Assembly: GCA_014860005.1 (NCBI GenBank)
Contig: JACZKP010000124.1
Coordinates: forward strand, 26,024 to 90,023
Direction of reading: 5' to 3'
Source of the DNA: Verrucomicrobiota bacterium
Lineage (GTDB): Bacteria; Verrucomicrobiota; Verrucomicrobiae; Limisphaerales; UBA11358
DNA length: 64,000 nt
The notes under the pieces were generated by a model, which ran no database searches, was not told the DNA's origin, and worked only from the letters and a program-made list of their open reading frames with translations. Every line of letters starts with the position of its first letter. Position 1 is the stretch's first letter. The position numbers were made by a program, and so were the translations under genes. This document shows, in pieces, positions 8,608-17,980 of this stretch.

Positions 8608-10002
8608 ATGTTTTCAGAGATTCGCTCGGTTCACTTTGTGGGAGTTGGCGGCACGGCGATGGCGTCCACGGCGGCGGCATTGCAGCAGCGCGGGTTCGCC
8701 GTCACCGGCTCGGACCAGAATGTGTATCCGCCCATGTCCACGTTCCTCGCGGAACGGCAGATCGAAGTGATGAACGGTTACGCGGAGCGCAATCTCGCGC
8801 ACAAGCCCGACCTTGTCGTCATTGGCAACGCAATCTCTCGCGGCAATCCGGAGGCGGAATACTGCCTGGACCACAAGCTGCGGTTTTGTTCGTTGCCGGA
8901 TTTGCTGCGCGAGTTCTTCATCCGCGGCAAACGCTCCATTGTCGTCGCCGGCACGCACGGCAAGACCACGACGACAAGCCTGCTGACCTGGGTGTTCGAG
9001 CACAACGGCCTGAATCCGAGCTATCTCATCGGTGGCATTCCGAACAATCTCAGCCAGGGCGCGCGGTTCACGGACAGCGAGTGGTTCATCATCGAGGGTG
9101 ACGAATACGACACCGCCTTCTTCGACAAGCGGAGCAAGTTCATTCATTACCTGCCCGAGTGCGCCATCATCAACAACGTCGAATTCGATCACGCGGACAT
9201 TTTTGAAAATCTTGCCGCGGTTCAGAAGACCTTCAGCCACTTCATCCGGCTCGTGCCGCGCAACGGCCTGTTGCTTGGCAATGGGGATGACCCCAACCTC
9301 GCACCGCTGCTGGATGTGAATTTCTGTCCGGTGAAACGCTTTGGCCTGGGCGAGGAGAACGCCATTCACGCCACGAACGTACGGCTCGGACCGACGGCCA
9401 GCGAGTTTGAAATCCCCAGTGCGAAATTCCATCTGAACCTCGCGGGCGAATTCAATGTGCGCAACGCGCTGGCGGTTGTTGCGGCGGCCAAGCACTTCGG
9501 GTTGTCCAATAAACAGATTCAGTCCGCCTTCGAGACGTTCAAAGGCATCAAGCGCCGGATGGAGGTGCGCGGCATCGCCGGCGGCGTGACGGTGATTGAC
9601 GATTTTGGACATCACCCGACCGCGATCCGCCAGACACTGGCAGCCTTGCGGCTGAAGTATCCCTCGCAAAAACTCTGGGCCATCTTCGAGCCGCGAAGCA
9701 ACACCACGCGGCGGAACGTCTTCCAAACCGAGCTCGCGGAATCCTTCGCCCAAGCCGACGGCGTGGTAGTGTCGCAGGTCGCACGACTTGAGTTGCTGAA
9801 ACCCGAGGAGCGACTCAATCCAGAGAAGCTGATGGCTGACATCAAGGCTTTGGGCAAGGACGCCGCGTATTTGCCCGACGTGGATTCAATCGTGGCGCAC
9901 GTCGCCGGCCGCGCGCAGGGGGGCGACCTCGTGGTCGTGTTCAGCAACGGCGGGTTTGGTGGGATACATGGGAAATTGCTGGAACGATTGGGGCGGCGGT
10001 AA
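8608..10002 (+). CDS. mpl: UDP-N-acetylmuramate:L-Ala-gamma-D-Glu-meso-DAP ligase
   Basis: Recycles cell-wall tripeptide by joining it to UDP-MurNAc, a Mur-ligase family reaction in the cytoplasm. The 464-residue protein opens VHFVGVGGTAMASTAAAL, has the ATP loop VVAGTHGKTTTTSLLTW, and the Mpl-type block WFIIEGDEYDTAFFDKRSKF, which separates it from MurC. The closing VVFSNGGFGGIHGKLLERL is also Mpl-like. ATG at 8608 is chosen because the N-terminal Rossmann strand follows directly; the frame is open much further upstream but that part is antisense to nadC. Presence implies meso-diaminopimelate peptidoglycan. Confidence 0.93.
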   Translation: MFSEIRSVHFVGVGGTAMASTAAALQQRGFAVTGSDQNVYPPMSTFLAERQIEVMNGYAERNLAHKPDLVVIGNAISRGNPEAEYCLDHKLRFCSLPDLLREFFIRGKRSIVVAGTHGKTTTTSLLTWVFEHNGLNPSYLIGGIPNNLSQGARFTDSEWFIIEGDEYDTAFFDKRSKFIHYLPECAIINNVEFDHADIFENLAAVQKTFSHFIRLVPRNGLLLGNGDDPNLAPLLDVNFCPVKRFGLGEENAIHATNVRLGPTASEFEIPSAKFHLNLAGEFNVRNALAVVAAAKHFGLSNKQIQSAFETFKGIKRRMEVRGIAGGVTVIDDFGHHPTAIRQTLAALRLKYPSQKLWAIFEPRSNTTRRNVFQTELAESFAQADGVVVSQVARLELLKPEERLNPEKLMADIKALGKDAAYLPDVDSIVAHVAGRAQGGDLVVVFSNGGFGGIHGKLLERLGRR

Positions 10003-10017
10003 CTTCGAACGCTTTGA

Positions 10018-11520
10018 TTAGCTGCGGCTCTCTGCGACTGCGGGTTGCTGATTCTGGCGCAAGTATTTTTTGACGGTACGAGGATCCAGATTGGCTTGCC
10101 GGGCGACGGCTTCGTAGTTGCCCGAGTGTTCGTAAAGCAATGCGCAATAACCGGAGAGCAAGCCGTCAGCGTCCAACGCTTCCGTTTCAATTCCGTGGAC
10201 AAGGCGTTCCACCAAGTCCCGCGACTTTGGCGTCGCGCTGCCCGCGTAATCGCCCGTGAGCAGAATCCGGCGGACGGCTTGCTCCAGTTCGCGCACGTTG
10301 CCCGGCCAGGGATATTTCTCGCCGACCGTGCGGCGAATTGTTTCCTCGATCTGTCGTGTGAGTTCGGTCGCCGGTTCGCCAATGATCCTGGTGACGGCGT
10401 GATCGAGCAGGCGATGAAGTTCTTCGGGATCTTCCTGCAATCGCTGCCGTAGCGGCGGGACGAGAATCATGTCCGAGCACAGGCGGTAGAAAAAGTCGTC
10501 GCGGAACAAACCGCGTCCTCGCAACGTTTCCAGCGGACGATTGGTGGCAGCGATCACTCGTCCGCGAAACCGCACGGCCTCATGGCTGCCGACGGGACAA
10601 AATGTCCGCTCCTGCAACACTTGCAACAGCTTGATTTGGATGGGCGCGCTGACTTCGCCGATCTCATCCAGAAAAATCGCGCCGTGTGGGCTGCATCGGG
10701 CGAGCAAACCCTCGTGAGCTTCGACCGCGCCGGTAAAAGCTCCTTTGCGATGGCCAAACAGTTCCGACTCGATCAGTGCTTCCGGGAATTGGGACAGGTT
10801 CAGCGCGATGAATCCGCGCATGAAGCTTTCGGCAAATCGCCCTTGCTTTTCGTCGAACGGAATGTAGCCCGACCGGCCAATGGCAGCGGCGGCGGCGCCT
10901 TTGCCGGAGCCGGTTTCGCCCAGCAACAACGTCGAGAAATCCTCCAGGCGGTTCCACAGGTAACGTTCGTAAAGCGGCACGTCACGGGTGAACACATTGT
11001 TCCAAAGATGCCGCCGTAGTTCTCTCATACATGGACTTCGGCCAATCAGCCCGCGCACGATGAAATGGTAGGCCCGCCGAAGCTGGTAAAAGATCGAGAA
11101 GTAACGGGCCGCCTCGGCGGCCACGATTCCGCGCCGGCGCATTCGCGTCAAGGCTTCGTCCGCAAACTTCACGGGCACGGACTGCGCGCCGAGTTTGACT
11201 TGATCGAGTATCAGTTGGTCGAAGCTCTGGCAGAACTGATGGAAAATCTCGAACAGGAAAACGGTACGCATCAACTCGCGATCGGCTCCCGAATATCGGC
11301 GCAAGTCCGCGTGTCCCCGGTCTTCGACCGCCTGCAAGCGCGCCGAGACTGCCCGCGTCATTTCTTCCAGATGATCTTCTGAACCGGGTTCCACCGGACG
11401 GCCAACGATCTTCGCGTCCAGTTCAGGCCGCTGCTCGCTGAAGGGATTACAGAACGCCGTCTCCGCGACGACCTTAAGGAATTCGCGGTCTGCGAAAGAA
11501 AGCTTGGCGTCGGTCGTCAT
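10018..11520 (-). CDS. Sigma-54-dependent transcriptional activator with unrecognised N-terminal domain
   Basis: A 500-residue enhancer-binding protein. The central AAA+ domain (about residues 175-415) has the Walker A loop GETGSGKG, the sigma-54 contact loop GAFTGA inside HRKGAFTGAVEAHEG, Walker B AIFLDEIGEV, and YPWPGNVRELEQAVRRI. The C-terminus ends in a Fis-type helix-turn-helix (YEAVARQANLDPRTVKKYL). The first ~170 residues contain many helices but no receiver, PAS or GAF signature. The lysine of Walker A is followed by Gly rather than Thr/Ser, which is unusual. It is divergent from the exported-protein run starting at 11744, which it may control. Confidence 0.85.
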   Translation of the reverse strand: MTTDAKLSFADREFLKVVAETAFCNPFSEQRPELDAKIVGRPVEPGSEDHLEEMTRAVSARLQAVEDRGHADLRRYSGADRELMRTVFLFEIFHQFCQSFDQLILDQVKLGAQSVPVKFADEALTRMRRRGIVAAEAARYFSIFYQLRRAYHFIVRGLIGRSPCMRELRRHLWNNVFTRDVPLYERYLWNRLEDFSTLLLGETGSGKGAAAAAIGRSGYIPFDEKQGRFAESFMRGFIALNLSQFPEALIESELFGHRKGAFTGAVEAHEGLLARCSPHGAIFLDEIGEVSAPIQIKLLQVLQERTFCPVGSHEAVRFRGRVIAATNRPLETLRGRGLFRDDFFYRLCSDMILVPPLRQRLQEDPEELHRLLDHAVTRIIGEPATELTRQIEETIRRTVGEKYPWPGNVRELEQAVRRILLTGDYAGSATPKSRDLVERLVHGIETEALDADGLLSGYCALLYEHSGNYEAVARQANLDPRTVKKYLRQNQQPAVAESRS

Positions 11521-11560
11521 GCATTATTTGTAGGCGAGGTCGGCATTAAATGTCGAGCGC

Positions 11561-11576
11561 TGGGTTTCGTGGTGCG
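11561..11576 (+). promoter_or_regulatory. Candidate sigma-54 -24/-12 element
   Basis: TGG at 11561-11563 and TGC at 11573-11575 give the GG-N10-GC spacing required for sigma-54, within the 223-base gap between the activator gene and the VIT/vWA gene, pointing at the latter. The bases between the two boxes match consensus poorly, so this is weak. Support comes mainly from position beside a sigma-54 activator. Confidence 0.25.
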
Positions 11577-11743
11577 AAACCGTATTCTCAGCTCTTAATC
11601 ACATTTACCTTCACACCAGAGAGTTAGGCTTCCGGTCGCTTTGCCGGCATGGGAAATGGATACCGGCTTGGAGCGGCTGTGTTTCGCTCACGCTCAGTGC
11701 GGGTGCAAGACCTCCGCAAGAAAACAAAACTAATTGCAATATC

Positions 11744-13855
11744 ATGAATGCAAACAAAACAAACTGGCGAAAGACCGTGCCCGGAATACTCGCCGCTCTC
11801 GCACTGGCTGCGATAACCTGCCCGACACCGACCCATGCGGCGGGGCTGCTGATTGCGGACGGCGGATTTGGCGGCGTGCTTGAAATCAAAGAGCACGACG
11901 TGGCGGTGACCATTAACAACGGGATCGCGGTCACGAAAGTGACGCAAGTATTCCACAACACCGAGCAGCGGCAGGTCGAGGCGCTCTATACATTCCCGGT
12001 GCCGAAGCGTGCATCGGTCGCGAACTTCAGCATGTGGATCAACGGCAAGGAAATGGTCGGCGAGGTTCTGGAAAGACAACGCGCCCGCCAAATCTACGAC
12101 AGTTACAAGCAACAGCGGATTGATCCGGGACTACTGGAACAAGTGGACTATCGCACCTTCGAGATGCGCATCTTTCCCATCGGCCCAGGCGCCGATCAGA
12201 AGGTGGAGATTACCTATTATCAGGAACTCGATTACGACAATGACGTCGCCACGTACGTTTATCCGCTCGCGACCGTCAGCCGCAAAGACGTGGATTCGCG
12301 CACGACCGGCGAGTTCGCCATCGGATTCGATATCAAGTCCGCCGTGCCAATCGTGGAACTGGAAAGCCCCAGCCATGGAAACGCGTTTGCGATTGCCAAG
12401 CACTCCGAGGTGTATTGGCAGGCGAATCTCGAATCTACCAGCGGCAGCCTTGCTCAGGATGTCGTACTGGCGTGCAAGATTTCGCGTCCGAAAACCGGCA
12501 TGGACTTGATCACGTCGCGGCGGAGCGGCGAGGACGGATTCTTCTGTTTGTCGGTGACTGTAGGCGAGGACGTGGCCCAAAGGCAGGACGGGATGGATTA
12601 CGTCTTTGTGCTCGACGCCTCTGGCAGCATGGCCGACAGCGGCAAGCTGCTGTTATCGAAGGATGCCGTTCATGCATTTCTGAACGAACTCGGCGACGCC
12701 GACCGCTTTGAAGTCATGACGTTCAACGTCACGCCGAACCTCGCCTTCGGCCAGTTGCAGGCCGGCGCGGCCGCTAATAAACAACGCGCGCTCGATTATC
12801 TATCCACCCAGCAAGCGCAGGGCGGCACGGTGCTGCAACCGGCGATGACCACCGCCTACAAGTTCGCCTCCAACGACCGGCCATTGAACGTCGTCATCCT
12901 CAGCGACGGTTTGACCGAGCAACAGGAACGGGCGGTATTGCTGCAACAAATCCAAAAGCGCCCGGGTAACACGCGCGTGTTCTGCATCGGGGTGGGGAAC
13001 GACGTGAATCGGCCCTTGCTGGAACAACTGGCTGAGGATTCCGGCGGATTGGCTGCATTCATTTCGCCCGGTGACAACTTCACCCGCCAGGCGCGTGCGT
13101 TTCGGCAGAAGCTCATGCGGCCTTTTGCCACGAACCTGGAACTCAAGTTTGCGGGCGTGGACGTGACCGAGGTCGAGCCTGCCGTGATGCCGAATCTCTA
13201 TCACGGAGCGCCCGTGAGAGTGTATGGCCGGTATCGTGGCAGCGGCACGGCCGAGGTCACGTTGCGCGGCAGTGTCAACGGCGTGGAAGTCAAGCAGACC
13301 GCCCGACTGGATTTCCCGAAAACCGACGCGGTTAATCCAGAAATCAACCGCATGTGGGCCTGGCATCGCGTCAATCGCCTGCTCAAGGATGCCGACCGCA
13401 AAGGCGACCGTTCGTCCGTGATTCCGGAGATTGTCCGCCTGGGCGAGGACTTTTCCATCGTGACCGAGTACACCTCCTTCCTCGTGCTGGAAAATGACGC
13501 AGAGTATCAGCGTTGGAAGATTGCGCGGCGAAATCTGGAGAGCACGGGACGGGATCGTCAGGCGCACGCGAAACTGCGGGAACAACTCGACAGCATCCGC
13601 AACAAGGCGCTGGCCAATCTCGGTCCGCAGGCGGTCGAATCAAACACACCAGTCAGACCAGTTCAACTGGCTTCAGCATCGCCAGCCGTTACCCAACCGG
13701 CGCGGCAACCAGCGGCGCAAACACAAACACCGCCACCCTTGGACCGCCGCCAAAGCTCGGACTTCCGGTTGCCGGCAACGGGCACGAGCCCGGTCGGACC
13801 GCTGGGTGTGCTGCTTGCCGCGTGGCTGTTGCGACGCAAGCGGAAGGTGTCATAG
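11744..13855 (+). CDS. Exported VIT and von Willebrand factor A domain protein with C-terminal sorting-like tail
   Basis: A 703-residue envelope protein. A signal peptide (residues 1-33, ending THAAG) precedes a VIT domain (about 35-165; VTKVTQVFHNTEQRQVEALY, GEVLERQRARQIYD) and a vWA domain (about 285-450) whose metal site is intact: DYVFVLDASGSMAD and later DRPLNVVILSDGL. A proline- and glutamine-rich stretch leads to the tail LPATGTSPVGPLGVLLAAWL followed by LRRKRKVS: small motif, one membrane helix, basic end. That is the layout of sortase or rhombosortase substrates. The next gene encodes a rhombosortase-like protease. Family members are membrane or surface proteins; the ligand is unknown. 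Confidence 0.82.
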   Translation: MNANKTNWRKTVPGILAALALAAITCPTPTHAAGLLIADGGFGGVLEIKEHDVAVTINNGIAVTKVTQVFHNTEQRQVEALYTFPVPKRASVANFSMWINGKEMVGEVLERQRARQIYDSYKQQRIDPGLLEQVDYRTFEMRIFPIGPGADQKVEITYYQELDYDNDVATYVYPLATVSRKDVDSRTTGEFAIGFDIKSAVPIVELESPSHGNAFAIAKHSEVYWQANLESTSGSLAQDVVLACKISRPKTGMDLITSRRSGEDGFFCLSVTVGEDVAQRQDGMDYVFVLDASGSMADSGKLLLSKDAVHAFLNELGDADRFEVMTFNVTPNLAFGQLQAGAAANKQRALDYLSTQQAQGGTVLQPAMTTAYKFASNDRPLNVVILSDGLTEQQERAVLLQQIQKRPGNTRVFCIGVGNDVNRPLLEQLAEDSGGLAAFISPGDNFTRQARAFRQKLMRPFATNLELKFAGVDVTEVEPAVMPNLYHGAPVRVYGRYRGSGTAEVTLRGSVNGVEVKQTARLDFPKTDAVNPEINRMWAWHRVNRLLKDADRKGDRSSVIPEIVRLGEDFSIVTEYTSFLVLENDAEYQRWKIARRNLESTGRDRQAHAKLREQLDSIRNKALANLGPQAVESNTPVRPVQLASASPAVTQPARQPAAQTQTPPPLDRRQSSDFRLPATGTSPVGPLGVLLAAWLLRRKRKVS

Positions 13856-14008
13856 GGGTGCAAGCAGCGGGAAAAGTTTTGGCTTGTTCCGCTGCCAACC
13901 GATTTGCTCATGAACCGAGCCATCGCTGACTCTCACGTCGTACAAGGCGCGCGGACGACTTTGTTCGCGCGCCTCTGCAAAACCCATTCAACTCGCACGG
14001 AGGTGACC

Positions 14009-14641
14009 ATGCGCACTTCTGTTCGAGTCCGACAGCTCGAGTTGCTCGTGTTCGCCGTATTGATCGCTGTGTTCAGCGGTCCCGTACTGTTCGGTTCGGT
14101 CCGGCAGTCCATGATTTTTCAACCGGCTGCGGTTTGCAGCGGCGAGTGGTGGCGATTGATTACGCATCCGTTTGTGCATGTCACCTGGTATCACCTGTTG
14201 CTCGACGGAGCTGCGTTTCTTTTGCTCTATCACGGCCTGCTCGAAGCAACCGTCGTCCGTCGGCTGGGCTATGTCGCCGCAGGCGGCGCCGGCAGCCTGC
14301 TGCTGTCGTGGCTCGCTGCGGGCGCCGTCTCAGATAGCGGACTATGCGGGCTGTCCGGTATTGCGCACGGACTGATGGCAGTCTCAGCCTTGGAATTGCT
14401 GGCGAATCCGGCGCGCAGTTTGGCAGAAATCAGGATGGGCATCGTCATGTTCGCGGCGGTCGTGGGCAAAGCAGCCATCGAGGCAATCACGGGACAGGTA
14501 TTCTTCGAGTTTCTGCATTTCGGTCTCGTGGGCGCGCCGGTTGCTGTGTCTCATGCCGGTGGAATTGTCGGGTGCCTCGCGGTGGTGCTTTGTTCGCAAA
14601 CCTTCGGGCGCACGCGTTTGAATGAGGGACCGATTCTCTGA
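14009..14641 (+). CDS. Rhombosortase-like intramembrane serine protease
   Basis: A 210-residue polytopic protein of the rhomboid superfamily. After the first helix comes GEWWRLITHPFVHVTWYHLL, then the nucleophile site GLCGLSGIAHGLMAV (Ser in G-L-S-G), and near the end HAGGIVGCLAVV with a candidate catalytic His. The block GKAAIEAITG matches the spacing in RrtA-type rhombosortases, which cut proteins with a C-terminal membrane anchor and release or transfer them. ATG at 14009 is preceded by a strong ribosome site (GGAGGTG); an upstream in-frame ATG at 13904 lacks one. It follows the VIT/vWA gene by 153 bases, a likely enzyme-substrate pair. Confidence 0.72.
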   Translation: MRTSVRVRQLELLVFAVLIAVFSGPVLFGSVRQSMIFQPAAVCSGEWWRLITHPFVHVTWYHLLLDGAAFLLLYHGLLEATVVRRLGYVAAGGAGSLLLSWLAAGAVSDSGLCGLSGIAHGLMAVSALELLANPARSLAEIRMGIVMFAAVVGKAAIEAITGQVFFEFLHFGLVGAPVAVSHAGGIVGCLAVVLCSQTFGRTRLNEGPIL

Positions 14642-14697
14642 AACTAAAGCGGACTTGCCATCTCGCGTTTTCCCAAGGACGCTGCTCGGATAACAGG

Positions 14698-16230
14698 ATG
14701 AAGATTCTGATCGTTGCGTTGCCACTATTGGCCACCGCCTCTTGCTGGGCTGCGGAGATGAAACCGGTTCACAAACTGCCCAAAGCCGAACTCGCAGAGC
14801 GCCTGCAAGGTGATGCTCGCGCTGTCCCGGTGCAGCGCCAGGGATTGCAGACGGTCATTAACTATATCGAAACGCGCCCGGACATTTTTCCCGCCGAACA
14901 ACCGAACGAGTCGAGGCTGTTGCGGCGCGAGGAAAAGGAGATCGTCTGGAACACGTGGCAGCGGTTTCTCGATTACATCGTGGCGCTGGATTCGGTGGAG
15001 CAATACCACGCGCAATTTTATCGGCTCAGCGGCGCGGCGAAGGAGGATTCGTTCCTCATCGGTTACGCGGCGATGCTGGCGAAGTATCGCGCGGCGATGG
15101 AATTCATCGAGCATTGTGAGCGGAATCCCGAACTGGACAAGGTGCTCAACGACCCCGTGCCGGAACTGGGCCTGCCCGCGGGCACTTACGCGAAGCTCAA
15201 GTTCAAATACCTGAACGTCGCCATCGCGACCGACTTTGCCGCGCGCGAGGTGTTGATGAAGACGTTCTCCGGCGACCGTCGGCCGGAGTTGCGGAAGGCC
15301 ATCCGGTCCGACGCCGATTACCTTTGGCGTGTCGGGCAAGGGCGCGGCCAGGTGTTGACGGCGAAGAACGCGTTAAAAGTGGTGCAGAATAGTGCGCAAT
15401 CCACCTGGCTGCCGGTTCAGGCAGGCGTCTCCGAGTGGATGGGCGACACGAAGGTGTATCGGCCGGGCCGCTCGTTGATTTCGCAGGCGCAGATCAAACA
15501 ACTTCAGCCGAAGCTTTTGCCGGGTGACGTTTTGCTGGAGCGTCGCGAATGGTACATGTCGAACATTGGTTTGCCGGGATTCTGGTCGCACGCGGCGCTT
15601 TACCTCGGCACGCCCGAAGAACGGCGCGCGCTTTTTGCCGACGCGGACACTCAGGCGTGGGTGAAGCAACAAGGTGAGGCGAGTGGCGATATGGAGGCGT
15701 TGCTCATTGCGAGGTATCCCGACGCCTACAAGTTGAGCGTCACTTCGCAGGAACTCGGCCACGCCGTGCGCGTCATCGAAGCAATCAGCGAAGGGGTGTC
15801 GTTTACCACGCTGGAACATTCGGCGGATTGCGATTCGCTGGTGGCGCTGCGGCCGAGGTTGGCGAAGGCGGAAAAAGCGCAGGCGCTGCTGCGCGCGTTC
15901 CATTACGCCGGGCGTCCTTATGATTTTAACTTTGATTTCGCGACGGATGCTGAACTCGTCTGCACGGAACTCGTCTATAAAGCCTACGAGCCGGCGGCAG
16001 GTTTTCGCGGCCTCACGTTTCCGCTGATCGAAATGCTGGGCCGCAAGGTGACTCCCGCCAACGAGATTGTGAAGCAGTTCGACACTCAATTCGGAACGAC
16101 TGAACAGCAGTTCGATCTCGTGATCTTCCTTGATGGCCAGGAGCGCCAGACCAAAGCCGTGGCAGCCTCGCTTGAGGATTTCCGCAAGAGCTGGCAACGG
16201 CCCAAGTGGCACGTATTGATCCAGCGATAG
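14698..16230 (+). CDS. Exported YiiX/YebB-like cysteine hydrolase (C92, NlpC/P60 superfamily)
   Basis: A 510-residue exported protein with a signal peptide (LIVALPLLATASCWA). The C-terminal half is a permuted papain-like domain: GDVLLERREWYMSNIGLPGF leads to WSHAALYLG with the catalytic His, and AELVCTELVYKAYEP holds the catalytic Cys. The N-terminal ~240 residues are helical and unrecognised. Family members are linked to envelope peptide or lipid amide hydrolysis. It lies 56 bases after the rhombosortase-like gene on the same strand. Substrate cannot be inferred. Confidence 0.75.
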   Translation: MKILIVALPLLATASCWAAEMKPVHKLPKAELAERLQGDARAVPVQRQGLQTVINYIETRPDIFPAEQPNESRLLRREEKEIVWNTWQRFLDYIVALDSVEQYHAQFYRLSGAAKEDSFLIGYAAMLAKYRAAMEFIEHCERNPELDKVLNDPVPELGLPAGTYAKLKFKYLNVAIATDFAAREVLMKTFSGDRRPELRKAIRSDADYLWRVGQGRGQVLTAKNALKVVQNSAQSTWLPVQAGVSEWMGDTKVYRPGRSLISQAQIKQLQPKLLPGDVLLERREWYMSNIGLPGFWSHAALYLGTPEERRALFADADTQAWVKQQGEASGDMEALLIARYPDAYKLSVTSQELGHAVRVIEAISEGVSFTTLEHSADCDSLVALRPRLAKAEKAQALLRAFHYAGRPYDFNFDFATDAELVCTELVYKAYEPAAGFRGLTFPLIEMLGRKVTPANEIVKQFDTQFGTTEQQFDLVIFLDGQERQTKAVAASLEDFRKSWQRPKWHVLIQR

Positions 16231-16431
16231 CCGCCACCGCCCGAAGAATTCTCCGGCAGGTGGCGACGTAAAATCCGAGACGCAAACACGAGGCACGCGT
16301 GTCAGTTTTCTAGCCAGTTCCAAGCCCGACCGGTCGCACGTTTTCCACGAAAGTCATTAACTCGTGAGTTGGACTGCGGACTGCTGATATCCGGACGGCA
16401 GGCGCATGGAACGAATCCCGACCTGCCGGGT

Positions 16432-16863
16432 ATGAAAGGAGTGTTTTGCCTCTCGAATTCAATGACAGGCGCGATTGTGTCGGCCATGTTGCTGATGGCT
16501 TGGTCATTGGATGCCCGTGAAGCCGTCGGGATTGAAAGCCATTCAGGTGCAAAAGCTGGTCCGCAACAGCGCAAATCAGAAACCGGCGTGGCGTCCTACT
16601 ATGCGGACCAGTATCACGGCAAAAAAACGGCCAGCGGTGAGGTGTTTGACATGCACGGTTTGACCGCGGCGCACCCCAGCTACCGGTTCGGGACGCAGGT
16701 GAAAGTTACGCATCTGAAGAGCAATCGTTCCGTCATCGTGCGAATCAACGACCGCGGGCCGTTTGTCAAAGGGCGCGTGATTGATCTTTCACTGGCCGCT
16801 GCCAAGGAATTGCAGATGGTCCAGTCTGGTCTGGCTCCGGTGAAGCTCGAGATTGTGGAGTGA
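16432..16863 (+). CDS. rlpA: RlpA-like septal ring protein
   Basis: A 143-residue exported protein with a double-psi beta-barrel. The domain is nearly complete: [58 protein letters not shown] and AAKELQM. RlpA proteins bind or cut glycan strands lacking stem peptides at the division site. There is no SPOR domain, so this is the short form. ATG at 16432 gives a plausible signal peptide; an in-frame ATG at 16369 would add 21 polar residues and is less likely. The fold is clear, the activity inferred. Confidence 0.85.
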   Translation: MKGVFCLSNSMTGAIVSAMLLMAWSLDAREAVGIESHSGAKAGPQQRKSETGVASYYADQYHGKKTASGEVFDMHGLTAAHPSYRFGTQVKVTHLKSNRSVIVRINDRGPFVKGRVIDLSLAAAKELQMVQSGLAPVKLEIVE

Positions 16864-16957
16864 CCTGGGGCCACGGCGGGTTCCTGCTTCACGAGCTCCG
16901 CGCGGAGCGCCACCGGGCTGAATTCCCCGCAGCGTTCGCTTGCCCTCGCACGATACA

Positions 16958-17905
16958 ATGAACACACTTTGCGGCATCATGATTGGATTCATTCGTTATT
17001 GTCTGGTTGCGGTTGCCGCAGGTTGTGTCGCGCTGGCCGCCCCGGCCGCGCCGCAAGCACAGCATGTCTTCATCATCAGCATTGACGGGGCAAATCCCGA
17101 AGTGCTCCAGCGCAGCGAGATGCCGGTGGTCAAGAAACTCGCGAAGGAAGGCGCACACACCTGGGTGGCGCGGACCATAATTCCCAGCATCACCCTGCCG
17201 AGCCACACGTCCATGCTGACTGGCGTGGAGATGAACAAGCACAAGATTACCTGGAACAAAATGTCGCCCACCAGCGGGGTGGTCCGCGTACCAACCGTGT
17301 TCACGGTCGCGAAAGCCGCGGGACTGTCCACGGCAATGTTTGTGGGCAAGGAGAAGCTCTGGCATCTGGCCAAGCCCGGCACTGTGGATGAATTCAGTTT
17401 CAACCGCGCCGCGTCGCTGGCCACCAGCATAACCGATCGGGGCGGTTCCGTGATCAAGACTGACGGCCACGTGTTCGCGCAAGATGTGGCCGCGGATGCC
17501 GCCGCCTACATCCTCAAGCACAAGCCCCACGTTTGCTTCATTCACTTTGCCGAACCCGATACGGTGGGCCACCAATACGGCTGGGGTTCGCCGGAGCAAA
17601 TGCGGGTGCTGGCCGACACGGACGCCGCCATCGGCCAGGTAATCAAAGCCATCCGCAAGGCCGGCCTCGCGCGGAAAAGCGTCGTCATCCTCAGTTCCGA
17701 TCACGGCGGACATGAGCGCGGCCACAGCAAAGGCACGCTGGCGGATGTGCAAATTCCGTGGATAGCCTGGGGCAAGGGCGTGAAGAACCGTTTTGAAATC
17801 ACCACCCCGGTCAGCACATGTGACACCGCCGCCACGACGCTGTGGCTGCTGGGACTTCAAGCCCCACCCATGGATGGGGTCGCTGTAACCAGCGCGTTCA
17901 AATGA
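16958..17905 (+). CDS. Exported type I phosphodiesterase/nucleotide pyrophosphatase-family protein
   Basis: A 315-residue alkaline-phosphatase-fold enzyme with a signal peptide (YCLVAVAAGCVALAAPAA). Metal and nucleophile sites of the NPP family are visible: VFIISIDGANPEVL (first Asp), IIPSITLPSHTSMLTGV (nucleophile Thr), CFIHFAEPDTVGHQYGW (Asp and His) and ILSSDHGGHERGHSKG. The enzyme probably hydrolyses phosphodiesters or phosphonates outside the cytoplasm; substrate is unknown. ATG at 16958 is preferred over the upstream alternative because it sits closest to the hydrophobic segment. It is the last plus-strand gene of the exported run and is convergent with the AraC regulator. Confidence 0.85.
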   Translation: MNTLCGIMIGFIRYCLVAVAAGCVALAAPAAPQAQHVFIISIDGANPEVLQRSEMPVVKKLAKEGAHTWVARTIIPSITLPSHTSMLTGVEMNKHKITWNKMSPTSGVVRVPTVFTVAKAAGLSTAMFVGKEKLWHLAKPGTVDEFSFNRAASLATSITDRGGSVIKTDGHVFAQDVAADAAAYILKHKPHVCFIHFAEPDTVGHQYGWGSPEQMRVLADTDAAIGQVIKAIRKAGLARKSVVILSSDHGGHERGHSKGTLADVQIPWIAWGKGVKNRFEITTPVSTCDTAATTLWLLGLQAPPMDGVAVTSAFK

Positions 17906-17980
17906 TGTGAATTGTGAACTCAGGCTGCGGGAGTCGCTGCTTCCTGATGACCGTTGGCGCCTGCGGGCCTCGCTGGCAGG

